Source: Chloranthus sessilifolius (lineage: Eukaryota > Streptophyta > Magnoliopsida > Chloranthales > Chloranthaceae). From it: 64,000 nt of DNA. Shown piece by piece: positions 33,581 through 47,191 of this stretch. The position numbers and the translations under genes are program-made. Numbering within the stretch: the stretch's first letter is position 1; every line of letters begins with the position of its first letter. The notes beneath the pieces are model-generated. The model had not been told where the DNA came from. It saw only the letters and a program-made list of their open reading frames with translations, and ran no database searches. Location of the stretch: contig CM037596.1 in NCBI GenBank assembly GCA_021018995.1, positions 86,187,184 to 86,251,183 on the forward strand. The letters are read 5' to 3'.

Positions 33581-36433
33581 GTATCAAAATAATGTAACAA
33601 AAATAAGCCGTAAACAATGTAATCGCTTGTGGCAATATGTCTTCTTCTTTCTATCGTTCATCTTCTTCTTTTCTTCCTTCTTTTATAATTTTAACACATC
33701 ATCCGCTCCACACAATAAAGACTTTTCTGAACCTTCAAAAACCTCTTTAGTCAATCGATCTGCAACTTGGTTTCCTTCTCGATACACATGCGATACCCAA
33801 CAATTTGTAAATTCACTGAGCCGTTGACATATTTCAGAGATCAAACAGAGTCGAATACACTTATTTTTTCGTTCTCCGTGAATAGTCTATAAAAGATAAA
33901 GAGCATCACCTTCAATCCATATGTTCTTATCCCAACCCCTCTCTTTTGCCAATTCAAAGCCCCGCTTAAGGGCTAGTGCCTCCGTTGTGGTCTCTAAATA
34001 CACCACAAATGCTTGCTTCTCCGCAACCATTGCTGGTTTAGAGCCGATTCTTTCGCCATAACATAAGAGTGCGGATCCGTTGTGGTCTCTAAATACACCA
34101 CCAATGCTTGCTTCTCCGTTACCATGCGAAGCTACATCAAAATTTAGTTTAATGTATCCTTTCTGAGGTGGTATCCAATGCACAACAATTGCATCTTTAA
34201 AGCTGATTTTTTTAACATAACAGAATATGAATCCGTTGTGGTCAATTGCCTGTTTGACAGTGATTCTTTAAGCAAAACAGAGTGTGGGATCGAGATAAAC
34301 CACCATCGTTCTCCAACAGTAACGTTTCCTGCCGATTGAAAGAATAAATTAACGAATTACAGTATTAAAAATTTGATCAATAAATTTAATAGCTTTAAAA
34401 AATTCAAAATGTTTTCATCTGATAAAAATTAAAAATCCCGTCCTAAATTTATCCAATATACTTACAAATTTCTACTTGAATTAAACTATGATTTAAAAAG
34501 TTTCCAGTTAAAAATGCTTTTAAACTGACTTTCTCTTTCAAAAAGTTTCATCATATGTCTGAAAATCTTTTTAGAATGGACAAGACTCTCTTGGCAGGCA
34601 TTTATGTACTAAAATAGTGCTTAAATGATCATGTACCATTGATGGGATGGTATCAACGTGTGGGTAATACACATTCAAAGTGATACATCAGAAGTTAAAA
34701 GCCAGTAGGCCAAAAAAAAAAACAAAAAAAAGGAAGCCAGTTGGCCGAAAAATAAATTTTTTTTAGGAGGTTTTAATTATCTAATTTATGCACTCTGATA
34801 CCAACGATTGTATATAGTATTCACGGCTGATATTCAATGTCGCCAATCAGAAGGTTCACATTCACTTATGGACGTGATTCTTTGGCTAAAATATTTTCCA
34901 ATAATTGATTTCCACCTAAACCATTTAGATTGATCATAAATCGGGCCACATGACATATTAGGAAACCACACTTCAATTGTGTGAGATAAAAAATTTTAAT
35001 TTAGCGGTGGTATAGTAGATCGTTTTAATTTCATTTGGTATTTAAACGGTCAGGAGCCATTATCCCTTAAAGAATATATTAGTTTAATTTAATGGTAGTG
35101 TTATTATCACCACCTTATGTCACAGCCACCTCACTTAAACAAAAGAAAAGCTCGTTGACTGCTTTAAATCGGATGAGGGAAGTTGTTTTTCCTCCCAATT
35201 TTTTACACAATAGATGCTGATATCACAAGCCAATTATCATATGGTCAAATGTTGATTCCACGTGACACAAATCCCCAAAAGTAAATGTGAACCACATCAA
35301 ACCAAGATCATGTTCTCTTTTTGGGATCTGTGCCACACAGAATTAACACCTGAAATGTTTGATTATAGGCCTCTGAGCTTGATTTTGTGAAAGATTGGGG
35401 CAAAAAATGAACTCCATCATCGAATTTAAACAGTCAAACATAATTTTTCGTTAAAATTATAAAATGCAAAAGAAAATAAGAAGGTGAAAGGGAGAACAAG
35501 TAGATAGAAATATTGAAAAGACAAATTGCCCCATATGGATTACATTGCTTTAGAATGGGTTTCAATATTCTCACAAGAAAGTGTGGTAGCTATCAAATGA
35601 GTACCTTTAAATCCACCCACCAAATTTTTAAGTTCACCCACACTGAAACACATTGAAATTGAATCAGACGATGAAAATTGTTTCTTGTCTCAATCTTTCA
35701 CACAATGGATCTTGATATCATGAGCGTACCATAAGATCATCGATTTCTTTTTTCATAGGGTGGACACCCAAAAAAGTGACCTTAAAATCAATTTTTAGCT
35801 TGCACGTGATGTTAAATTCACATTTTTGAGATGTTTACCATGTGAAATAGAACACCAGTCGTCTACTGGTACGCCCATGATCGCAAGATCGATTGTGTGA
35901 AAGATTGGGAGGATAAGCGATCTCCATCACCTGATTCAACACAGTCAATGTATTTCAGCGTGGGTGAACTCAAAGATTCAATGGGTGGATTTAAAGGTAC
36001 TCCTATCAAATAAGGTAAACTCTAATCCCTATCAATGTGAACGTTGAGAACATCCAACTTGAACTTGAAATGGTGATGTATTTTTTGACCTTATTTTTTT
36101 TTATTGTGGACATCTTTTCCTACCATTTTTATGGCCTTTTAAAATTCATGTCACATTTTCTTTAATTTTTAATAATTCACATGATTTTTTTGCATTTCCT
36201 TAGCCTTTTATTATTCGAATATAATTAGCGTATGTCTTTTGAATTATTTCTCATTATTTATTTTTTAAGACCCTGTTCACTCCGTGAGAAATCATAAAAG
36301 CTTCTAGTAGATTACTATTAGAAGATACCTTATTTGATAACTACCACATATCAGTTATCTCATCTAATTGTAGTTATCTAAATTAATTGTTACCGTGAGC
36401 GGTTGTATTTGTAATCTTATTTATACACTTTTT
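33581..36433. repeat. array unit 2 (2853 bp)
   Basis: About 40 bp longer than unit 1 because of a 39-bp displaced duplication at 33984-34022. Shares with unit 5 the variants AATCGCTTGTG, GACATATTTCAGAGATCAAACAG and ATGTTCTTATCC. Confidence 0.93.
33683..34306 (-). pseudogene. RNase H-domain relic, array copy 2, with internal duplication
   Basis: A 39-bp insert after the catalytic-Glu block adds 13 codons in a non-native frame (KQAFVVYLETTTE). A CAA-to-TAA change near 34269 stops the N-terminal part. The shared TAG is at 33887-33889. Confidence 0.83.
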
Positions 36434-39205
36434 GTATCAGAATAATGTAACAAAAATAAGCCGTAAACAATGTAATCGATTGTGGCAATATGTCTACTTT
36501 CTATCGTTCATCTTCTTCTTTTCTTCCTTATTTTATAAATTTAACACATCATCCGCTCAACACAATAAAGACATTTCTGAACCTTCAAAAACCTCTTTAG
36601 TCAATCGATCTGCAACTTGGTTTCCTTCTCGATACACATACGATACCTAACAATTCGTAAATTCACTTAACCGTTGACGTATTTCAGAGATCAAACTGAG
36701 TCGAATACCCTTATTTTTTCGTTCTCCGTGAATAGTCTATAAAAGATAAAGAGCTCCACCTTCAATCCATATGTTCTCATCCCAACCCCTCTCTTTAGCC
36801 AATTCCAAGCTCCACTTAAGGGCTAGTGCCTCCGCAACCATCACCGGTTTAGAGCCGATTCTTTCGCCATAACATAAGAGTGCGGATCCGTTGTGGTCTC
36901 TAAATACACCACCAATGCTTGCTTCTCCGTTACAACGCGAAGCTCCATCAAAATTCAGTTTAATGTATCCTTTCTGAGGTGGTATCCAATGCACAACAAT
37001 TGCATCTTTAAAGCTGATTTTTTGGACATAACAGATATGAATCCGTTGTGGTCAATTGCCTGTTTGACGGTGATTCTTTGAGCAGAACAGAGTGTGGGAT
37101 CGAGATAAACCACCATCGTTCTCCAACAGTAACGTTTCCTGCCGATTGAAAGAATAAATTAATGAATTACAGAAGTAAAAAATTTGATCAATAAATTTAA
37201 TAGCTTTACAAAATTCGAAATGTTTTCATCTGATAAAAATTAAAAATCCTGTCCTAAATTTATCCAATATACTTACAAATTTCTACTTGAATTGAACTAT
37301 GATTTAAATAGTTTCCAGTTAAAAATGCTTTTAAACTGACTTTCTCTTTCAAAAAGTTTCATCATATGTCAGACAATCTTTTTAGAATGGACAAGACTCT
37401 CTTGGCAGGCATTTATGTACTAAAATAGTGCTTAAAAGATCCTGTACCATTGATGGGATGGGATCAACGTGTGGGTAATACACATTCAAAGTGACACATC
37501 AGAAGTTAAAAGCCAGTGGGCCGAAAAATAAATTTTTTTTAGTCGGTTTTAATTATCTAATTTATGCACTCTGATACCAACGGTTGTATATAGCATTCAC
37601 GGCTGATATTCAATGTCGCCAATCAGAAGGTTCACATTCACTTATGGACGTGATTCTTTGTCTAAAATATTTTCCAATAATGGATTTCCACCTAAACAAT
37701 TTAGATTGATCATAAATCGTGCCACATGACATATTAGGAAACGATACTTCAATTGTGTGAGATAAAAAATTTTAATTTAGCGGTGGTATAGTAGATCGTT
37801 TTAATTTCATTTGGTATTTAAACGGTCAAGAGCCATTATCCCTTAAAGAATATATTAGTTTAATTTAATGGTAGTGTTATTATCACCACCTTATGTCACA
37901 GCCACCTCACTTAAACAAAAGAAAAGTCCGTTGACTGCTTTAAATCGGATGAGAGAAGTCGTTTTTCCTCCCAATTTTTTACACAATAGATGTTGATATC
38001 ACAGGCCTATTATCATATGGTCAAATGTTGATTCCACGTTACACAAATCCCCAAAATTAAATGTGAACCACATCAGACCATGATCGTATTCTCTTTTTGG
38101 GATCTGTCCCACACAGAATTAACACCTGAAACGTTTGATTATAGTCCTCTGAGCTTGATTTTGTGAAAGATTGGGACAAAATATGAACTCCATCATCGAA
38201 TTTAAACGGTCAAACATATTTTTTCGTTAAAATTATAAAATCCAAACGAAAATAAGAAGGGGAAAGAGAGAAGAAGTAGATAGAAATATTGAAAATACAA
38301 ATTGCCACATATGGATTGCATTGCTTTAGAATGGGTTTCAATATTCTCACAAGAAAGTGTGGTAGCTATCAAATGAGTACCTTTAAATCCACGCACGGAA
38401 TCCTTAAGTTCACTCACACTGAAACACATTGAAATTGAATCAGACGACGAAAATTGCTTATTGTCTCAATCTTTCACACGATGGATCTTCATATCATGAG
38501 CGTACCATCAGATCATCGATTCTTTTTTCATAGGGTGGACACCCGAAAAAGTGACCTTAAAATCAATTTTGAGCTTGCACGTTATGTTAAATTCACTTTT
38601 TTGAGATGTGTACCATGTGAAATAGAACACCAGTCGTCTACTGGTACGCCCATGATCGCAAGATCGATCGTGTGAAAGATTGGGAGGATAAGCGATCTCC
38701 ATCGCCTGATTCAACAAAGTCAATGTATTTCAGCGTGGGTGAACTCAAAGATTCAATGGGTGGATTTAAAGGTACTCCTATCAAATAAGGTAAACTCTAA
38801 TCCCTATCAATGTGAACGTTGAGAACATCCAACTTGAACTTGAAATGGTGATGTCTTTTTTTACCTTTTCTTTTTTCTTGTGGACATATTTTCCTACCAT
38901 TTTTATGGCCTTTTAAAATTCATGTCACATTTTCTTTGATTTTTAATAATTCACATGATTTTTTCGCATTTCTTTGGCCTTTTATTATTCGAATATAATT
39001 AGCGTGTCTTTTGAATTAATTCTCATTATTTATTTTTTATGACCCTGTTCACTCCGTGAGAAATCATAAAAGCATCTAGTGGATTACTATTAGAAGATAC
39101 CTTATTTGATAACTACCACATATCAGTTATCTCATCTAATTGTAGTTATCTAAATTAATTGTAACCGTGAGCGGTTGTATCTGTAATCTTATTTATACAC
39201 TTTTT
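36434..39205. repeat. array unit 3 (2772 bp)
   Basis: Shares CGATACCTAACAATTCG and the ..AACCGTTGACG variant with unit 6. It lacks the A-rich CAAAAAAAAGGAAGCC segment near 37520, which accounts for most of its shorter length. Confidence 0.93.
36533..37116 (-). pseudogene. RNase H-domain relic, array copy 3
   Basis: A single-base loss near 37034 (CAGATATG instead of CAGAATATG) shifts the N-terminal frame. The core domain is open and stops at the shared TAG (36737-36739). Asp in the last motif is changed (EGGALYLL), removing a catalytic residue. Confidence 0.83.
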
Positions 39206-42020
39206 GTATCAGAATAATGTAACAAAAATAAGCCGTAAACAATGTAATCGATTGTGGCAATATGTCTTCTTCTTTCTATCGTTCATCTTCTTCTTTTTTT
39301 CCTTATTTTATAATTTTAACACATCATCCGCTCCACACAATAAAGACTTTTCTGAACCTTCAAAAACCTCTTTAGTCAATCGATCTGCAACTTGGTTTCC
39401 TTCTCGACACACATGCAATACCAAACAATTCGTAAATTCACTGAGCCGTTGACGTATTTCAGAGATCAAACTGAGTCGAATACCCTTATTTTTTCGTTCT
39501 CCGTGAATAGTCTATAAAAGATAAAGTGCACCACCTTATATCCATCTGTTCTCATCCCAACCCCTCTCTTTAGCCAATTCCAAGCCGCGCTTAAGGGCTA
39601 GTGCCTCCGCAACCATTGCCGGTTTAGAGCCGATTCTTTCGCCATAACATAAGAGTGCGGATCCGTTGTGGTCTCTAAATACACCACCAATGCTTGCTTC
39701 TCCGTTACCATGCGAAGCTCCATCAAAATTCAGTTTAATGTATCCTTTCTGAGGTGGTATCCAATGCACAACAATTGCATCTTTAAAGCTGATTTTTTGG
39801 ACATAACAGAATATGAATCCATTGTGGTCAATTGCCTGTTTGACGGTGATTCTTTGAGCAGAACAGAGTGTGAGATCGAGATAAACCACGATCGTTCTCC
39901 AACGGTAACATTTCCTGCCGATTGAAAGAATAAATTAATGAATTACAAAAGTAAAAAATTTGATCAATTAATTTAATAGATTTACAAAATTCAAAATGTT
40001 TTCATCTGATAAAAATTAAAAATCCCGTCCTAAATTCATCCAATATACTTACAAATTTCTACTTGAATTAAACTATGATTTAAATAGTTTCCAGTTAAAA
40101 ATGCTTTTAAACTAACTTTCTCTTTGAAAAAGTTTCATCATATGTCAGACAATCTTTTTAGAATGGACAAGACTCCCTTGGTAGCCATTTATGTACTAAA
40201 ATAGTGCTTAAATAATCTTGTACCATTGATGGGATGGGATCAACGTGTGGGTAATTCACATTCAAAGTGATACATCTGAAGTTAAAAGCCAGTGGGCCAA
40301 AAAAAAAAAGCAAAAAAAGGGATGCCAGTGGGCTGAATTTTTTTTTTTTTTTAGGAGGTTTTAATTACCTAATTTATGCACTATGATACCAACGGTTGTA
40401 TATAGCATTCACAACTGATATTCAATGTCGCCAATCAGAAGGTTCACATTCACTTATGGACGCGATTCTTTGGCTAAAATATTTTCCAATAATGGATTTC
40501 CACCTAAACCATTTAGATTGATCATAAATCGTGCCACATGACATATTAGAAAACCACACTTCAATTGTGTGAGATAAAAAATTTTAATTTAGCGGTGGTA
40601 TAGTAGATCGTATTAATTTCATTTGGTATTTAAACAGTCAGGAGCCATTATCCCTTAAAGAATATATTAGTTTAATTTAATGGTAGTGTTATTATCACCA
40701 CCTTATGTCACAGCCACCTCACTTAAACAAAAGAAAAGTCCGTTGAATGCTTTAAATCGGATGACGGAAGTCGTTTTTCCTCCCAATTTTTTACACAATT
40801 GATGTTGATATCACAGGCCTATTATCATATGGTCAAATGTTGATTCCACGAGACACAAATCCCCAAAAGTAAATGTCAACCAAATCAAACCATGATCGTG
40901 TTCTCTTTTTGGATTCTGTGCCACACAGAATTAACACCTGAAACGTTTGATTATAGGCCTCTGAGCTTGATTTTGTGAAAGATTGGGACAAAAAATGAAC
41001 TCCATCATCGAATTTAAATAGTCAAACATATTTTTTCGTTAAAATTATAAAATCCAAAAGAAAATAAGAAGGTGAAAGAGAGAAGAAGTGGATAGAAAAA
41101 TTGAAAAGACAAATTGCCACATATGGATTACATTGCTTTAGATTGGTTTCAATATTCTCACAAGAAAGTGTGGTAGCTATCAAATGAGTACCTTTAAATC
41201 CACCCACAAAATCTTTAAGTTCACCCACACTGAAACACATTGAAATTGAATCAGACGATGAAAATTGTTTATTGTCTCAATCTTTCACACGATGGATCTT
41301 GATATCTTGAGCGTACCATCAGATCATCGATTTCTTTTTTCATAGGGTGGACACCCAAAAAAGTGACCTTAAAATCAATTTTTAGCTTGCACGTGATGTT
41401 AAATTCACTTTTTTGAGATGTGTACCATGTGAAATAGAACACCAGTCGTCTACTGGTACGCCCATGATCGCAAGATCGATTGTGTGAAAGATTGGGAGGA
41501 TAAGCGATCTCCATCACCTGATTCAACACAGTCAATGTATTTCAGCGTGGGTGAACTCAAAGATTCTATGGGTGGATTTAAAGGTACTCCTATCAAATAA
41601 GGTAAACTCTAATCCCTATCAATGTGAACGTTGACAACATCCAACTTGAACTTGAAATGGTGATGTCTTTTTTGACCTTTTTTTTTTTTCATGTGGACAT
41701 CTTTTCCTACCATTTTTATGGCCTTTTAAAATTCATGTCACATTTTCTTTGATTTTTAATAATTCACATGATTTTTTCGCATTTCTTTGGCCTTTTATTA
41801 TTCGAATATAATTAGTGTATGTCTTTTGAATTAATTCTCATTATTTATGTTTTAAGACCCTGTTCACTCCGTGAGAAATCACAAAAGCTTCTAGTGGATT
41901 ACTATTAGAAGATACCTTATTTGATAACTACCACATATCAGCTATCTCATCTAATTGTAGTTATCTAAATTAATTGTAACCGTGAGCGGTTGTATTTCTA
42001 ATCTTATTAATACACTTTTT
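39206..42020. repeat. array unit 4 (2815 bp)
   Basis: Closest to unit 1 by shared variants. Has a long T-run at about 40337-40351. Confidence 0.93.
39308..39889 (-). pseudogene. RNase H-domain relic, array copy 4
   Basis: Stops earlier than most, at 39536-39538, after ENRWI, because of a change shared in position with copies 6 and 7. The expected start ATG is altered (CCACGATCG). Confidence 0.83.
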
Positions 42021-44492
42021 GTATTAGAATAATGTAACAAAAATAAGCCATAAACAATGTAATCGCTTGTGACAATATGTCTTCTTCTTTCTATCGTTCA
42101 TCTTCTTCTTTTCATCCTTCTTTTATAATTTTAACACATCATCCGCTCCACACAATATAGACTTTTATGAACCTTCAAAAACCTCTTTAGTCAATCGATC
42201 TGCAACTTAGTTTCCTTCTCGATACACATGCGATACCCAACAATTCGTAAATTCACTGAGCCGTTGACATATTTCAGAGATCAAACAGAGTCGAATACAC
42301 TTATTTTTTCGTTCTCCGTGAATAGTCTATAAAAGATAAAGAGCATCACCTTCAATCCATATGTTCTTATCCCAACCCCTCTCTTTAGCCAATTTAAAGC
42401 CCCACTTAAGGGCTAGTGCCTCCACAACCATTGCCGGTATAGAGCCAATTCTTTCGCCATAACATAAGAGTGCGGATCCGTTGTGGTCTCTAAATACACC
42501 ACCAATGCTTGCTTCTCCGTTACCACGCGAAGCTCCTTCAAAATTCAGTTTAATGTATCCTTTCTGAGGTGGTATCCAATGCACAACAATTGCATCTTTA
42601 AAGCTGATTTTTTGGACATAACAGAATATGAATCCGTTGTGGTCAATTGCCTGTTTGACGGTGATTCTTTGAGCAGAACAGAGTGCGGAATCGAGGTAAA
42701 CCACCATCATTCTCCAACGGTAACGTTTCCTGCCGATTGAAAGAATAAATTAATGAATTACAAAAGTAAAAAATTTGATCAATCAATTTAATAGCTTTAC
42801 AAAATTCAAAATGTTTTCATCTGATAAAAATTAAAAATCCCGTCCTAAATTTATCCAATATACTTACAAATTTCTACTATAATTGAACTATGATTTAAAT
42901 AGTTTCCAGTTAAAAATGCTTTTAAACTGACTTTCTCTTTCAAAAAGTTTCATCATATGTCAGACAATCTTTTTAGAATGGACAAGACTCTCTTGGCAGG
43001 TATTTATGTACTAAAATAGTGCTTAAATGATCTTGTACCGTTGATGGGATGAGATCAACGTGTGGGTAATACACATTCAAAGTGATATATCAGAAGTTAA
43101 AAGCCTGTGGGCAAAAAAAAAAAACAAAAAAAAGGAAGCCAGTGGGCCGAAAAATAAATTTTTTTTTAGGAGGTTTTAATTATCTAATTTATGGGATCTG
43201 ATACCAACGGTTGTATATAGCATTCACGGCTAATATTCAATGTCGCCAATCAGAAGGTTCACATTCACTTATGGACGTGATTCTTTATCTAAAATATTTT
43301 CCAATAATGGATTTCCACCTAAACCATTTAGATTGATCATAAATCGTGCCACATGACATATTAGGAAACCACATTTCCAATAATGGATTTTCCAAAATCG
43401 TGTTCTCTTTTTGGGATCTGTGCCACACAGAATTAACACCTGAAACGTTTGATTATAGGACAAAAAATGAACTCCGTCATCGAATTTAAACGGTCAAACA
43501 TATTTTTTCGTTAAAATTTTAAAATCCAAAAGAAACTAAGAAGGTGAAAGAGAGAAGAAGTAGATAGAAATATTGAAAATACAAATTGCCACATATGGAT
43601 TACATTGCTTTAGAATGGGTTTCAATATTCTCACAAGAAAGTGTGGTAGCTATCAAATGTGTACCTTTAAATCCACCCATCAAATCTTTAAGTTCACTCA
43701 CACTGAAACACATTGCAATTGAATCAGACGATGAAAATTGTTTATTGTCTCAATCTTTCACACGATGGATCTTGATATCATGAGCATACCATCAGATCAT
43801 TGATTTCTTTTTTCATAGGGTGGACACCCAAAAAAGTGACCTTAAAATCAATTTTGAGCTTGCACGTGATGTTAAATACACTTTTTTGAGATGTGTACCA
43901 TGTGAAATATAACACCAATCGTCTACTGGTACGCCCATGATCGCAAGATCGATCGTGTGAAAGATTGGGAGGATAAGCGATCTCCATCGCCTGATTCAAC
44001 ATAGTCAATGTATTTCAGCGTGGGTGAACTCAAAGATTCAATGGGTGGATTTAAAGGTACTCCTATCAAATAAGGTAAACTCTAATCCCTATCAATGTGA
44101 ACGTTGAGAACATCCAACTTGAACTTGAAATGGTGATGTCTTTTTTGACCTTTTCTTTTTTCATGTGGACATCTTTTCCTACCATTTTTATGGCCTTTTA
44201 AAATTCATGTCACATTTTCTTTGATTTTTAATAATTCACATGATTTTTTTGCATTTCTTTGGCCTTTTATTATTCAAATATAATTAGCGTATGTCTTTTG
44301 AATTAATTCTCATTATTTATTTTTTACGACCCTGTTCACTCCGTGAGAAATTATAAAAGCTTCTAGTGGATTACTATTAGAAGATACCTTATTTGATAAC
44401 TACCACATATCAGTTATCTCATCTAATTGTAGTTATCTAAATTAATTGTAACTGTGAGCGGTTGTATTTGTAATCTTATTTATACACTTTTT
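42021..44492. repeat. array unit 5 (2472 bp, internal deletions)
   Basis: Lacks about 300-350 bp around 43374-43393, where a 20-bp filler copied from 43298-43316 is found, and a further ~30 bp near 43459. Otherwise matches unit 2, and in its right half also unit 7 (GTTAAATACAC, ACACCAATCGTC). Confidence 0.92.
42123..42710 (-). pseudogene. RNase H-domain relic, array copy 5
   Basis: Open over 127 codons to the shared TAG at 42327-42329. Has a Glu in place of Asp in the first catalytic motif (NFEGAS), so it would be inactive even if expressed. Confidence 0.84.
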
Positions 44493-44709
44493 GTATCAGA
44501 ATAATGTAACAAAAATAAGTCGTAAACAATGTAATCGATTGTGGCAATATGTCTTCTTCTTTCTATCGTTCATCTTCTTCTTTTCTTCCTTATTTTATAA
44601 TTTTAACACATCATCCGCTCCACACAATAAAGACTTTTCTGAACCTTCAAAAACCTCTTTAGTCAATCGATCTGCAACTTGGTTTCCTTCTCGATACACA
44701 TGCGATACC

Positions 44710-44714
44710 TAACA
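44710..44714. repeat. target site duplication TAACA (left of solo LTR)
   Basis: Repeated at 47187-47191. The uninterrupted sequence CCTAACAATTCG is present in unit 3 at about 36647-36658. Confidence 0.95.
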
Positions 44715-47186
44715 TGTGAAAGCCCGGATTTCGGCACCCCGAAACCCGTGCCATCCGCACGATCATCTTGACTGTGCCCCCTAGCTAAGCACGGAACATT
44801 GGCATATCAAGCAAAACGAATTAGTAATTGAAACTGCGGAATTTAAATCTATATTAAAGCATTTCTCAAAAGACAGTTCTACCCTCATGCCTCTGCATGA
44901 ATGGAGAACCGATCCGAACCATCGATGATAACAAATCATCACGGATGGTTCGCCCCAAAAGAATAGTCTCAATTTATACATGTACATTGTTTAGCCAAAA
45001 CAAGGCTTGACATACCAAGCCATACAAATCTCTATCAAAAAGCCCTCAAAGCGGCACAACGGAGTCCTCTAGAAGAAGTCCTCCAGAGGTGGCTCCAACT
45101 CTTCACCGGCCGCAAGGTCCGACTCACCGGGGTCAGCGTCTCCCGAAGCCTCGGCAGCTGCTAGTAGTGGACCTGCAACGTATAGTCTATAGGGTGAGCT
45201 ACATCCTAGCTCAGTAGGGAACAAACACAATTGAACATATAAATTATCACTCACATATATTCCATGATATGCCATGCATGCTGTGTCTATGTAGTTTCTG
45301 ATGAAAACAATTAAAAGCATCACATTTTTACTGGGAGTTACTTATGTCTTTATTTATTCATGAATGATGCTGAAAAGGCCTAAAGCAAAACTTAAACTTT
45401 CAACTTAAGTAATCCCTGAGCAATATAGTATCGAGCCCCTATGAGATACCCATCATCGTCATCTATATAGACACTTTTAACGTATTCCCTGAGAATACAA
45501 ATAGTACCCAAGCCCCTTTCCCCTGGGGATTGGTGGCGGGGTTTCACTAGTCCCAATCAACACCCCTGGGGTGTGCTTATCGCTAATGGATAAGCCTCCG
45601 ACCGCCTACTGTTTGCCGTCAGATTTGTATCAGTCCGGGTATCTGCCCCTCAAATAACAAAAGTATCAGGTGCTTACATATAGTTATTCACCATGCAATT
45701 GTGCTATCTTATATCAGTTAGGCCCTATTCAACATGATTCAATCTTGGATACATCCCTGGGATGTATCCATTCACTTGCATCACACCTGATGCTCTTACC
45801 TCTTTACCTCATCCCCTGGGGATGGTTCATGATAATTACTCTTATGGATGTCACGCACACACACTTTTCACAATTCTTAAGCAATAAAAACATTCTGAAT
45901 TGAATTCTATATCACTACATACATGCTCTTGTAAGATAAAGTACATGTTCAAAGTGTTCCCTACCTCAAGTCTTCATTTGATCAATGCATCAAGGTCCCA
46001 CGTGGCTCCTTATGCACTAGCTCACACGTACCACCTATGGTACCACATAACATGTGAAACACATCATTAAAGATGCAATAAAGGAGGTCCAAGACCCCCA
46101 AAGAATCTCAAAGTCAAACTCATAAGTCAACATAAACTGGCCCAGTCGATTAATCGATTCTCATTCGATTAATTGATTTTCAAAATCGATTAATCGAAAG
46201 TCAATATCGATTAATCGATTCTCAAATCGATTAATCGATATTTCCATTCGATTAATCGAAACCCAATTCGATTAATCAAAATTCTCTGCTCAATCAAGTC
46301 GATTCTCAATTCGAGTAATCGAGTTTCCAAAATCGATTAATCGATCCCAAATCAATTAATCGAAATTCTAAATCGATTAATCGAATTTCCATTTCGATTA
46401 GTCGATTTCTCCAAGCTATTTTCTTTCCTCCACTGGGGTTCACTGTAGGTTCCCAGTCGATTAATCGATACCCAATTCGATTAATCAAAATCCAAAGTCA
46501 ATTAATCGAAACTGAATTCAATTAATCGAGATCGGGGTCCTCTGATTTTTCAACTTCTTGGCCAAAATCGATTAATCAAAACTCAATTTTGATTAATCGA
46601 AATGGCCAGATTCAACCCCTTTTGGGCTGTTCTTCTAAATCTTTCTCCATTTATTTTCGTTCTTTTTCTAAGCCTTTAATCTATGATTTTAACCATTCCT
46701 AACTACGATTAAACTCCCATAACTTATGCATTTAATTCACAAGAATTTACCTTGATCAATTCTCACTTTGATTAGATCCAGTGGTTGGAAAGGCTAGGGT
46801 TCCAGCTTTGGCTCTAACGGATCCAAACCGTGTCAAATCCAGCTTTTATTGCTTGAATCTCCCCTTCCAATCAGTTGCAATAACTCCTCTCTTTACTCCT
46901 CTCTCTCTCTCTCTCTTCTTTACTCTCCTTCAACAACCAAAACTATTGATTTTAGGGTTATTAAACCCTTTTATCTATCCCCTCTCTTGTGCGTTGAGCA
47001 CATACACCGTGATAGGTGTACGCGACTTCACATTCCCATCACACACCACATAAACACTCAACCCATCACATATCATCCGTTCATCACACTCTATGCTAAC
47101 CCTTGATCTCCTAATTGGTCAAACTTGTGACCAATCAGGCACGGATCCCAAGGTCACTATTTAACGTGATTTTTCAGGATATTACA
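44715..47186 (-). mobile_element. solo LTR, family A/C/D
   Basis: 2472 bp, TGTGAAAGCCCGGATTTCGG to AGGATATTACA, flanked by TAACA on both sides and with no internal region. This is the product expected from recombination between the two LTRs of a full element. It carries a CT-rich tract (46898-46920), CCCTGGG palindromes (about 45553 and 45750) and a palindrome cluster. About 45600-45660 is scrambled relative to the other LTRs. Confidence 0.93.
46145..46600. repeat. TCGATTAATCGA palindrome cluster in solo LTR
   Basis: Same layout as in LTRs D and C, inverted. Several copies have single mismatches such as TCGATTAATCAA. Confidence 0.88.
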
Positions 47187-47191
47187 TAACA
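47187..47191. repeat. target site duplication TAACA (right of solo LTR)
   Basis: Partner of 44710-44714. Confidence 0.95.
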
